Positions 1 through 5,069 of a DNA stretch of 6,227 bases are shown in pieces. Both the position numbers and the translations under genes were made by a program. This DNA is from Patescibacteria group bacterium (GTDB taxonomy: Bacteria > Patescibacteriota > Microgenomatia > UBA12405 > JAHJSD01), in NCBI GenBank assembly GCA_018830585.1, contig JAHJSD010000007.1:1-6227 (forward strand), written 5' to 3'. The notes beneath the pieces are model-generated. The model had not been told where the DNA came from and did not search any database. It saw nothing but the letters and a program-made list of their open reading frames with translations. Numbering within the stretch: the stretch's first letter is position 1; the number at the start of each line of letters is the position of its first letter.

Positions 1-10
1 CTTTATTTAA

Positions 11-59
11 CATTTATCATTTGTCATTAATCATTAGGGACTATGCATTAGGAATTAAC
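11..59 (+). repeat. Degenerate heptanucleotide (CATTNNN) array
   Basis: Bases 11-59 split into seven consecutive 7-mers: CATTTAT, CATTTGT, CATTAAT, CATTAGG, GACTATG, CATTAGG, AATTAAC. Five of seven begin CATT. A second short run lies just inside the left repeat, out of phase with the first: CATTCGT, CATGGAA, CATCAAG, CATTTTT (163-190). The style recalls the short tandemly repeated heptamers (STRR) of filamentous cyanobacteria, but that is a resemblance only. The first array is also present in the right inverted repeat. Confidence 0.6.
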
Positions 60-88
60 CAGCGTCTTTTATTTTTCGAGCGAGTCTT

Positions 89-125
89 CACCCCCGGGGT
101 GAAATCTTCAAACACCCCGGGGGTG
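89..125. repeat. GC-rich double palindrome / stem-loop (left)
   Basis: CACCCCCGGGGTG (89-101) pairs perfectly over 13 bp with CACCCCGGGGGTG (113-125) across an 11-base loop. Each arm is also nearly self-complementary: TTCACCCC-C-GGGGTGAA at 87-103. The element can therefore form one long hairpin or two small ones, in DNA or RNA. It has no T-run after it on either side, so it is not a standard intrinsic terminator. Confidence 0.85.
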
Positions 126-285
126 GATTGTTAACAATTTAACAATATAGCAATTTATTTATCATTCGTCATGGAACATCAAGCATTTTTCAAAGATTTC
201 CCCTATTGTTGGCCACCCGGTCTTGTTAAAGAGCTATTTATCTCTTCTGCTGTATTTTACCATCTAAAGCTTGATTTCAATATTT

Positions 286-315
286 AAGTTAGTGAAAGTA
301 GCCTTTTACTAACTT
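286..315. other. AT-rich 13-bp hairpin
   Basis: AAGTTAGTGAAAG (286-298), a 4-base loop TAGC (299-302) and CTTTTACTAACTT (303-315) form a stem of 13 pairs of which one is G-T. Arms are purine-rich then pyrimidine-rich, and on the plus strand the stem is followed by CTCTTTGG rather than a clean T-run. It could be a weak bidirectional terminator or a processing site; it lies only 6 bases before the next hairpin. Confidence 0.7.
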
Positions 316-321
316 CTCTTT

Positions 322-356
322 GGCTCGCCTCGCCAAAGCTTTTGCGAAGGCGAGCC
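322..356. repeat. Palindromic repeat, copy of a dispersed family
   Basis: GGCTCGCC (322-329) pairs with GGCGAGCC (349-356); the stem extends through TCGC/GCGA with one bulged A, giving about 12 pairs and a CAAAGCTTTT loop. Read on the minus strand, bases 352-333 match 3781-3800 at 16 of 20 positions (consensus CGCCTTCGCWRAAGCTYYGG), so this is one member of an intergenic palindromic repeat family rather than a unique terminator. Confidence 0.65.
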
Positions 357-370
357 TTAGGGTAGTGCGG

Positions 371-400
371 TTGGACTTAAGATTGATAGTAGGTTATTAT
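371..400 (+). promoter_or_regulatory. Likely promoter for the 409-2983 gene cluster
   Basis: TTGGAC (371-376) resembles a -35 box and TATTAT (395-400) a -10 box, with an 18-base spacer. Transcription would begin near 407, practically on the ATG at 409, so the message would be leaderless or nearly so. This agrees with the absence of a ribosome-binding motif before the ATG. Not experimentally supported; an AT-rich setting makes chance matches common. Confidence 0.4.
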
Positions 401-408
401 TTGGGCTA

Positions 409-1032
409 ATGCTGGATTTAGCCAACCGGGTAAATAATTCTGTTTACTTTAGAAGCAGTTTGGCGGTGATTTCGGTTCTTTTCCTCTTTTTTGAGGTTTT
501 TAGGTATCTTAGAGCCGACCATAAAGAAGAGAAAATTGTCGCTGCCAGTTTTTTTGGATTAGCTATTGTTGGTTTTCTTGTTTGGTTTTCTGAAAAGTTC
601 CAAATCTCTATTGCTCTTTCGGTTTTAATCGGGACCACCCTTTCGGTTTCTTATTTCTGCCGGGATAACTCCTGGCAGTTTTGGTCCGTTCTGGAGTCGG
701 TTACCGGTTTTGTTTTTATTTCCTTGGCAATTTTTTACTTAGGCAGGCTGGAGCTGATAGGCGCCGTTTTGGTTTTACTAAGCAATTTTTATTGGCGCAA
801 CTACCGGAATTTCAACTGGTATCCAAGCGGACGATCCGGATTTATGTTTTTTGCTGATATTATCGTGTTTTCTCTGTTTAACTCGGCTCTTGATTTTTGG
901 CGTGGTATGTTGATAAAATCTATTGTTTGGATTTTAATATTTATCATTGGCATAATCGGTTTGATTTTATTCAGCAGACGGACGAGAAAAGTCAAGACAG
1001 TGTTGTTAACGGTTAAAGATAATCAAAAATGA
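409..1032 (+). CDS. Multi-pass membrane protein, unknown function
   Basis: I do not recognise this 207-residue protein with confidence. Hydrophobic segments lie near residues 15-33, 44-60, 66-83, 95-110, 112-126, 146-160 and 170-188, so six or seven membrane spans are likely, ending in a short basic tail (SRRTRKVK) that should be cytoplasmic. The last third (GFMFFADIIVFSLFNSALDF then WRG, 144-166) loosely recalls the C-terminal part of prolipoprotein diacylglyceryl transferases, but the family's conserved GRIGNF-type signature is not seen, so no function is assigned. ATG 409 is the only sensible start: upstream in frame there is no ATG/GTG/TTG before the stop at 358-360. The stop overlaps the next start (ATGA, 1029-1032), indicating translational coupling with the zinc-finger gene. 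Reality of the gene is well supported by length, codon style and this overlap. Confidence 0.85.
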   Translation: MLDLANRVNNSVYFRSSLAVISVLFLFFEVFRYLRADHKEEKIVAASFFGLAIVGFLVWFSEKFQISIALSVLIGTTLSVSYFCRDNSWQFWSVLESVTGFVFISLAIFYLGRLELIGAVLVLLSNFYWRNYRNFNWYPSGRSGFMFFADIIVFSLFNSALDFWRGMLIKSIVWILIFIIGIIGLILFSRRTRKVKTVLLTVKDNQK

Positions 1033-1415
1033 CTAAGAGCGATAATAAATTTAAGTTTCCGGAAGCAGTTTTGAAGCCGGTAAAGAATTTCTTGATTGAA
1101 GAACTGGGCCGGTTAAAGAAAAGGCGGGTTCAGATAGAAAAAGATGATCCTTTTGCCGATGAGTCAAGAACCAGCGATAACGCGGCTCCTGACTTTGAGG
1201 CGGATGAACAGTTTGGTCATGCCCGTTCCGAGGCAATTGGCAGGGAGATCAGTAAGAAGATTATCCAAATCAGGAAAGCGCTATCCCGGGTTAAGATTGG
1301 CCGGTATGGTATTTGTGAGAAATGCGGTGAGTTTATCGATACCAAAAGATTGATGGTTTATCCAGAGACTACTATCTGTGTCAATTGCACCGAGAAGCAG
1401 AAAAAGGAAAATTGA
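1029..1415 (+). CDS. DksA/TraR-family C4 zinc-finger protein
   Basis: 128 residues. The C-terminal zinc finger is intact: C96-x2-C99, 17 residues, then C117-x2-C120 (CEKC ... CVNC), the spacing of the DksA/TraR finger. Residues 13-90 are charged and helical, broken by an acidic, proline-containing turn (DDPFADESRTSDNAAPDFEA, 39-58), matching the helical-hairpin domain. Members of this family bind the secondary channel of RNA polymerase and alter initiation, often with ppGpp; many short bacterial homologues are uncharacterised, so that role is family-based inference. The DxxDxA tip motif of E. coli DksA is not evident. ATG 1029 overlaps the previous stop by 4 bases; its 3' end overlaps the RluA gene. 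No Shine-Dalgarno motif precedes it, as fits coupled translation. Confidence 0.92.
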   Translation: MTKSDNKFKFPEAVLKPVKNFLIEELGRLKKRRVQIEKDDPFADESRTSDNAAPDFEADEQFGHARSEAIGREISKKIIQIRKALSRVKIGRYGICEKCGEFIDTKRLMVYPETTICVNCTEKQKKEN

Positions 1416-2094
1416 GGTTGTTTACCAGGATAGTTTTCTTTTGGTCCTCAATAAACCGGCCGGTTGGGTAACTCTTAGATCGGCAACCTCGAAGGAAGTA
1501 ACCCTTCAAGATTGGCTTGACGCCAACTTTGGTCTTGAAACTGTTGATCGTTCCGGAATCGCTCATCGCTTAGACAGGGCCACCCGGGGTTTAATCCTGG
1601 TAGCGAAAAACAACCAGGTTTTAAACCGGCTGCAGGAACAGTTTAAGAGAAGGAAAGTTGGCAAAGTCTACTGGGCCTTGGTTAGAGGTTATCTACCCGG
1701 TTGGGGTAAGATAAAAGCGCCGGTAAAAAAAACCGGGGCGGGCAAGTGGAGGTTTAAAGTTGCTCCCGGGGGCAAGCAGTCGATAACCAGCTATCGTGAG
1801 ATTGCTATTTTTAAGATAAACGGCAGACAGTACACCCTTTTGAGAGTTTGTCCAAAAACCGGCAGGACTCATCAAATCAGGGTCCATTTAAAATACTTGG
1901 GCCACCCGATCTTTGGAGATTCTTTTTACGGCGGCAAACAGGAAAAGGACAGGCCGATGTTTTTGGTGGCCAAAGAACTTCGTTTATTTCACCCGGTAAG
2001 CGGAAAAAAGATTAAGTTTAAAATTGATTTACCAAAACAATTATCAAAAATAATCAGACAGGATGATCCGGGAACGAAAAAGACCATCGGTTGA
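1378..2094 (+). CDS. RluA-family RNA pseudouridine synthase
   Basis: Isomerises specific uridines in rRNA or tRNA to pseudouridine. The catalytic motif HRLDRATRGLILVAKN (63-78) contains the essential aspartate D66; the early KPAGW segment (26-30) and late TGRTHQIRVHLKYLGHPIFG (161-180) complete the family core. There is no N-terminal S4 RNA-binding domain, so this is a catalytic-domain-only form of 238 residues; the target site cannot be inferred. Start is uncertain. The frame opens at GTG 1378, 35 codon-bases inside the zinc-finger gene, but homology begins at residue 12 (IEVVYQD). An ATT at 1411-1413 sits exactly there, follows the purine run AAAAAGGAAA and overlaps the preceding TGA by one base, so a rare ATT start is possible. 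The 3' end overlaps the next gene by 32 bases. Confidence 0.93.
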   Translation: MSIAPRSRKRKIEVVYQDSFLLVLNKPAGWVTLRSATSKEVTLQDWLDANFGLETVDRSGIAHRLDRATRGLILVAKNNQVLNRLQEQFKRRKVGKVYWALVRGYLPGWGKIKAPVKKTGAGKWRFKVAPGGKQSITSYREIAIFKINGRQYTLLRVCPKTGRTHQIRVHLKYLGHPIFGDSFYGGKQEKDRPMFLVAKELRLFHPVSGKKIKFKIDLPKQLSKIIRQDDPGTKKTIG

Positions 2095-2983
2095 GAAAAA
2101 TAAGCTTAGAAAGCTTAAAAACCTCTTTTTTCTGCTGATAATTCTTTTTTTTGCTTTTGGTTTTGGTAAAAAAGTGTTTCGATGGTTTGCCGGCAGTTGG
2201 AATGGTAAAAGCCAGATAAGCTTAGCTGTCGAGGCAAAAGAGGGAAAGGTTTTGGTTTTAGTGATTACCCCTTCTAAAAATATTGCCGGTCTGTTGATTT
2301 TACCTTCTAATCTTGAAATTGAAACTCCGTGGTTCGGGCGGTATCGAGCCGACAAACTTTCTCTATTGGCAAAGCAGGAAGATAAAATTAGTATTTTCCC
2401 CCGCAGCTTGGCCTATTTTTTAAAAATCCCGATAGATTTGGGTTTAGTTAAGACAAAATTGTCTTTTTCCGAAGATGAAGCGGTTCTTAAAGAGAGAATA
2501 AGGCGGCTCTTTTTTCCGCCGATGACGGTTGACTATTGGAGACTTTGGCGCGCTTTCGAAAACAGAGACTTATATTGGAAAATAGTTGACCTTTCCGATT
2601 TTTCTCAGGAAAGGACTTTGCCGGACGGCAGTTTTTTGCTGACCTTGGATGACGGTGGCGATTTGGGTGGGTTGCTGGAATACTTTTCCGACCCGGCGGT
2701 TAAAAAGGAAAACCTTTCTATCGGGGTTACCAATCTTGGACAAATTTCCGGTCTGGCTCAAAGGGTGTCCGACTTAGTTGCCAATCTCGGTGGCAGAGTG
2801 ATCGAGATGAATGGCGGAGACTTTAATCTTAAAGAGGACTGCCTGATTTTGATCAATGAAGATAGACTTGCCGAGACAACCACCGTTTCTCGGCTGAGCA
2901 GCGTTCTTGGTTGCGACATCAGACAAGATTCGGACTTAACCGCTCTGGACCTTCAAATTTTAATCAGAAATGTTAGAATATAA
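2063..2983 (+). CDS. Membrane-anchored LytR_C domain protein
   Basis: 306 residues. A basic N-terminus (RERKRP...KLRKLKN) precedes one membrane span (about 20-36), giving an inside-to-outside signal-anchor; the rest should be extracellular. Residues 215-302 fit the LytR_C fold: LSIGVTNLGQISGLAQRVSD, an LGGRVIEMNGG segment, then LAETTTVSRLSSVLG and a DLTALDLQILI end. LytR_C often follows the LCP domain, which transfers glycopolymers to peptidoglycan. Here the middle (50-210) has only a vague resemblance to the start of an LCP region and none of its arginine/aspartate catalytic motifs can be seen, so enzyme activity is not claimed; a cell-envelope or scaffold role is inferred. ATG 2063 lies 32 bases inside the RluA gene; no later ATG precedes the membrane span. 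It ends the overlapping cluster. Confidence 0.75.
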   Translation: MIRERKRPSVEKNKLRKLKNLFFLLIILFFAFGFGKKVFRWFAGSWNGKSQISLAVEAKEGKVLVLVITPSKNIAGLLILPSNLEIETPWFGRYRADKLSLLAKQEDKISIFPRSLAYFLKIPIDLGLVKTKLSFSEDEAVLKERIRRLFFPPMTVDYWRLWRAFENRDLYWKIVDLSDFSQERTLPDGSFLLTLDDGGDLGGLLEYFSDPAVKKENLSIGVTNLGQISGLAQRVSDLVANLGGRVIEMNGGDFNLKEDCLILINEDRLAETTTVSRLSSVLGCDIRQDSDLTALDLQILIRNVRI

Positions 2984-3011
2984 AGACAGGTTTGGTTTTA
3001 TTGTTTAAGGT

Positions 3012-3040
3012 GCGCCGAGGTAGTCTGCCTTTGTTGGCGC
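3012..3040 (+). other. Imperfect GC hairpin between LytR_C gene and yebC
   Basis: GCGCC (3012-3016) pairs with GGCGC (3036-3040), with AGG/CCT (3018-3020, 3028-3030) able to pair inside. No T-run follows, so termination is doubtful. It lies 21 bases before the yebC ATG and might instead shape its leader. The 78-base gap is the first true spacer after three overlapping junctions, so yebC may have its own promoter, though none is clear. Confidence 0.3.
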
Positions 3041-3061
3041 GGGGCTAAATTCAAATCAACA

Positions 3062-3778
3062 ATGTCCGGACATTCTAAGTGGGACAATATTAAAAGAAGA
3101 AAAGGCGCTCAAGATCAAAAGAGAGGCAAAATTTTCAGCAAGATTTCCCGTTTAATTATTGCTGCTGTTAAAGAGGGCGGCTCTGACGATGCGAATTTTA
3201 ACCCTAGGCTGCGATTGGCGATAGAAAGAGCCAGAAGTGAAAACATGCCAAACGACAATATCAATCGGGCAATTGTCGGGGCGGCCAAGAGTAATGAGGA
3301 TGCTAAAGAGTTTGTTTTAGAGGGTTACGGGCCTGGGGGTGTGGCGGTAATGATCGAGGCTTTAAGCGATAATCACCAGAGAACAGTTCAAGAGCTTAAA
3401 AATATATTTCAAAAAGGAGGAGGCTCGCTTTCTGAGCCGGGAGCAGTGGCTTTTCAGTTTGAAAAGAAGGGTCTTTTAGAAATTGAAAAAGTGGCTGAAG
3501 AAAAAATGCTTTCTCTGATTGATGCCGGCGCAGACGATTTTGAAGAGATCGATGGTAAGACTGTCGTTTGGGCTTCTGCTTCCGCTTTATCTTTGTTGGA
3601 GTTGAAAGCGACAGAGTTGGGGATTGAGGTAAAAAGGTCTGATGTAGTGATGAAACCGATAAATAAAGTATCCTCAGATAAAGGGATTAAGGCTAAAGCG
3701 GCCGATTTCTTAGAAACGGTTGCCGATCATGACGATGTCCAGAGGGTCTTTTCCAACTTAGACACCGCCGGCCTTTAA
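3062..3778 (+). CDS. yebC: YebC/PmpR (TACO1) family protein
   Basis: A full-length member at 238 residues, about the usual size. The hallmark N-terminus SGHSKWDNIKRRKGAQDQKR (2-21) followed by GKIFSKISR is intact, as are NPRLRLAIERARSENMP (47-63), EGYGPGGVAVMIEALSDN (87-104) and the C-terminal DHDDVQRVFSNLD (222-234). Family members were long annotated as transcriptional regulators (PmpR); the mitochondrial homologue TACO1 activates translation and recent work places bacterial YebC on the ribosome helping synthesis through proline-rich stretches. Cytoplasmic. ATG 3062 matches the family start exactly; no Shine-Dalgarno motif precedes it (TTCAAATCAACA). In many bacteria it sits beside ruvC, which is not present here; instead a palindromic spacer and a membrane-protein gene follow. 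Confidence 0.97.
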   Translation: MSGHSKWDNIKRRKGAQDQKRGKIFSKISRLIIAAVKEGGSDDANFNPRLRLAIERARSENMPNDNINRAIVGAAKSNEDAKEFVLEGYGPGGVAVMIEALSDNHQRTVQELKNIFQKGGGSLSEPGAVAFQFEKKGLLEIEKVAEEKMLSLIDAGADDFEEIDGKTVVWASASALSLLELKATELGIEVKRSDVVMKPINKVSSDKGIKAKAADFLETVADHDDVQRVFSNLDTAGL

Positions 3779-3782
3779 TCCG

Positions 3783-3897
3783 CCTTCGCTGAAGCTCCGG
3801 TGGATAAATCGGCGGATAAATCGGTTAACAGGCTGGCGTCTGCCTGCCGGTTCGCTTCGACCGCTCAGCGAGGCGGGCAGGCAGGTTTTAGCGAAGG
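3783..3897. repeat. Palindrome-rich intergenic repeat after yebC
   Basis: Nested inverted repeats: outer CCTTCGCT (3783-3790) with AGCGAAGG (3890-3897); middle CTGCCTGCC (3840-3848) with GGCAGGCAG (3876-3884); inner TCGCT (3852-3856) with AGCGA (3867-3871). A direct repeat GGATAAATCGG occurs at 3802-3812 and 3814-3824. The first 20 bases (3781-3800) match the minus strand of 333-352 at 16 positions, and 3887-3897 is a partial inverted third copy. The 60-codon open frame across it (3800-3982) is judged spurious because its codons are these palindromes. Confidence 0.75.
3840..3890 (+). terminator. Possible terminator of yebC
   Basis: The 9-bp GC-rich stem CTGCCTGCC/GGCAGGCAG (3840-3848, 3876-3884), with an inner 5-bp stem, is followed by GTTTTA, a short T-run. 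This is the best terminator-like signal between yebC and the next membrane-protein gene. The large interior and weak T-run make it uncertain, and the element belongs to a repeat region. Confidence 0.35.
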
Positions 3898-3910
3898 AGA
3901 GTCCCAAAGG

Positions 3911-3925
3911 GATCCCTTCGGGATT
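3911..3925. other. Small hairpin ATCCC-TTC-GGGAT
   Basis: ATCCC (3912-3916) and GGGAT (3920-3924) pair around a 3-base TTC loop, with a G-T pair outside. It follows the larger palindromic repeat and is probably part of the same intergenic structure. No T-run follows; function unknown. Confidence 0.45.
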
Positions 3926-3978
3926 AGCCCTAGGAGCTTCAATTTTCGAAGATATCCGAAATTTTGCAAATCCGTCCG

Positions 3979-4761
3979 ATGAACAAAAGAAGGCATTTTG
4001 TTTTAGCTACTGCTTTGGTTTCTACCGGTTATTATCTGGTGCAGATAGTCCCTTTTGATTGGAAGTACCGTTCGATACTGGGATTGGCGACCTTTTGTTT
4101 TGTTTATCTTCTGATTTTATTTCTTCGTTTGGCGCGAGATTTCAGGAAATCCTTGGTGGCAACTTTTTTACCGGTTTGTTTTTTAGTGGGCCTTAGTTTA
4201 TTCCATTTCTTTTTCTTTCAGGGTTTGATTTGGCAGCTTTTTCTAACTTTAATTTTTGCTGTTGGTTTTTACACCCTTTGTTTGATAGAAAATGTTTTTT
4301 TAGTTTCGGCCAAGTTTAAACTGGTCCCTCTTTACCGGGCGGCATCGACAGTTGGTTTTTTGATCACACTTACCAGTGCATTTTTTCTCTTTGATGTTCT
4401 TTTCTCTTTTCGCCTTTCCGGGTGGTTTAATGCTTTGGCCGTTTTTGGCATCTCGTTTTTGCTTTTAGGCCATTTCTTTTGGACGGTGGACCTATCTTCG
4501 CCCGCCTCTGGACCCAACCTGCCTGTTGTCTTATTTTTATCGGTTATAATGGCAGAAATGACATTAGCACTTTCTTTTTGGCCGGTGGGTTTTGGCCGCG
4601 CCTCTCTTTATCTGGTGGGCTTGCTTTATGTTTTTGGGGGATTGGCTCAAGCTTATCGAAGAGATAGGCTTTTTAAGAAAACAATTTTAGAATTTATCTG
4701 GGTAGGAGCCGGTATCTTTTTAGCTTTATTGTTGGTTACCAATTGGTCGGGCAATTTTTAG
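3979..4761 (+). CDS. Multi-pass membrane protein, possibly DUF5656
   Basis: 260 residues from ATG 3979, with about eight or nine hydrophobic segments (roughly 7-24, 32-50, 60-78, 86-109, 122-141, 152-170, 182-199, 208-224, 238-255). Polar residues recur inside or next to spans: YTLCLIENVF (98-107), YRAASTVGF (119-127), AEMTLALSFWPVGF (192-205). From memory this pattern fits DUF5656, an uncharacterised membrane family seen mainly in Patescibacteria; this needs a profile search and function is unknown. The frame is open from TTG 3964, but ATG 3979 gives the normal Met-Asn-Lys-Arg-Arg basic start before the first span; neither has a Shine-Dalgarno motif. It is 200 bases from yebC, separated by palindromic repeats, so it is probably transcribed separately. 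Ends with TAG at 4759-4761; nothing confident follows. Confidence 0.85.
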   Translation: MNKRRHFVLATALVSTGYYLVQIVPFDWKYRSILGLATFCFVYLLILFLRLARDFRKSLVATFLPVCFLVGLSLFHFFFFQGLIWQLFLTLIFAVGFYTLCLIENVFLVSAKFKLVPLYRAASTVGFLITLTSAFFLFDVLFSFRLSGWFNALAVFGISFLLLGHFFWTVDLSSPASGPNLPVVLFLSVIMAEMTLALSFWPVGFGRASLYLVGLLYVFGGLAQAYRRDRLFKKTILEFIWVGAGIFLALLLVTNWSGNF

Positions 4762-4807
4762 CGATAAATCGGACAGGGAAGAGGGGAGAGGCCACCTGTT
4801 GCAAATA

Positions 4808-4871
4808 TCCTATAATTAGAACATCCTATAGTAATTATTACCATTTGTGAAAATTATAGGACTATTTTCAC
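4808..4871 (+). promoter_or_regulatory. Two mutually exclusive stem-loops
   Basis: TCCTATAATT (4808-4817) pairs perfectly with AATTATAGGA (4852-4861). GTGAAAA (4847-4853) pairs perfectly with TTTTCAC (4865-4871). The arms share bases 4852-4853 and the first 3' arm fills the loop of the second hairpin, so only one full stem can form at a time. ATCCTATA also recurs directly at 4807-4814 and 4823-4830. This could be a switch-like leader or overlapping operator sites; no T-run follows, so it is not a classical attenuator. Confidence 0.45.
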
Positions 4872-4873
4872 GG

Positions 4874-4903
4874 TTGGCAGTCTAATATAGAAAGTGCTAT
4901 ACA
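4874..4903 (+). promoter_or_regulatory. Possible promoter before the 4941 frame
   Basis: TTGGCA (4874-4879, 5 of 6 to the -35 consensus) and TATACA (4898-4903, 4 of 6 to the -10 consensus) are spaced by 18 bases. It begins 3 bases after the hairpin pair at 4808-4871 and would start transcription near 4910, about 30 bases before the ATG at 4941. Weak on its own. Confidence 0.3.
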
Positions 4904-4940
4904 TACCTGAATTTAATTATTATCTGATAGAATAGGCGAA

Positions 4941-5069
4941 ATGTCTCTATTGTGGAAAAGTATAGTCAGGCTTTTCGGGGAAGACCCTTTTGGCTTCCTT
5001 GTTTTTAATTTAATTTTACTTATTTTGATAGGAGAGGTGGCTTCTTGGTTTGAGTTTTTATTAAGATGA
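4941..5069 (+). pseudogene. 42-codon membrane-type frame, possibly a broken gene
   Basis: ATG 4941 opens a 42-codon frame ending at TGA 5067. It reads as an amphipathic start (MSLLWKSIVRLFGEDPFG) and one hydrophobic span (FLVFNLILLILIG), with codon choice like the neighbouring genes. Reading on in the same frame past stops at 5067, 5136, 5196, 5220 and 5265 to the one at 5367 still gives membrane-protein-like sequence, for example FYSLALVVLGIFRTVGLGPF and YDAEKRRAVGNA. Stops of all three kinds are used (TGA, TAG, TAA, TGA, TAA), so a recoded genetic code does not explain it. Either this is a genuine small membrane protein or the front of a decaying larger gene. The T-rich strand favours hydrophobic residues in any frame, which weakens the decay case. 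Family not recognised. Confidence 0.35.

Larger units (their letters stand above)
1..160 (+). repeat. Left copy of 160-bp terminal inverted repeat
   Basis: This stretch is the reverse complement of 6068-6227 with a single difference (A at 142 against the complement of C at 6086), so the outermost 141 bases agree exactly. It is composite: a CAT-type heptamer array (11-59), a spacer, a GC-rich double palindrome (87-125), the 12-bp palindrome ATTGTTAACAAT (127-138) and an 8-base-period stretch (AACAATTT, AACAATAT, AGCAATTT at 133-156). No reading frame of note lies in it and no transposase is in the window. The match ends at 160. The repeat may continue beyond base 1, which the window cannot show. 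Confidence 0.97.
161..408. other. Gene-free leader between repeat and first gene
   Basis: No reading frame with coding character on either strand. The segment begins with CAT-type heptamers (163-190), passes through AT-rich sequence with no recognisable signal (191-285), then holds two tandem hairpins (286-315 and 322-356) and the likely promoter of the downstream cluster (371-400). No tRNA, rRNA or known riboswitch was recognised. Confidence 0.6.

Noticed and set aside
1..190. CRISPR array
   Set aside because: The short repeats are 7-8 bases with no spacers of 25-40 bases and no cas gene is present.
3800..3982. 60-codon plus-strand open frame
   Set aside because: It is made of the palindromic spacer repeats after yebC and overlaps the start of the next real gene; no protein character.
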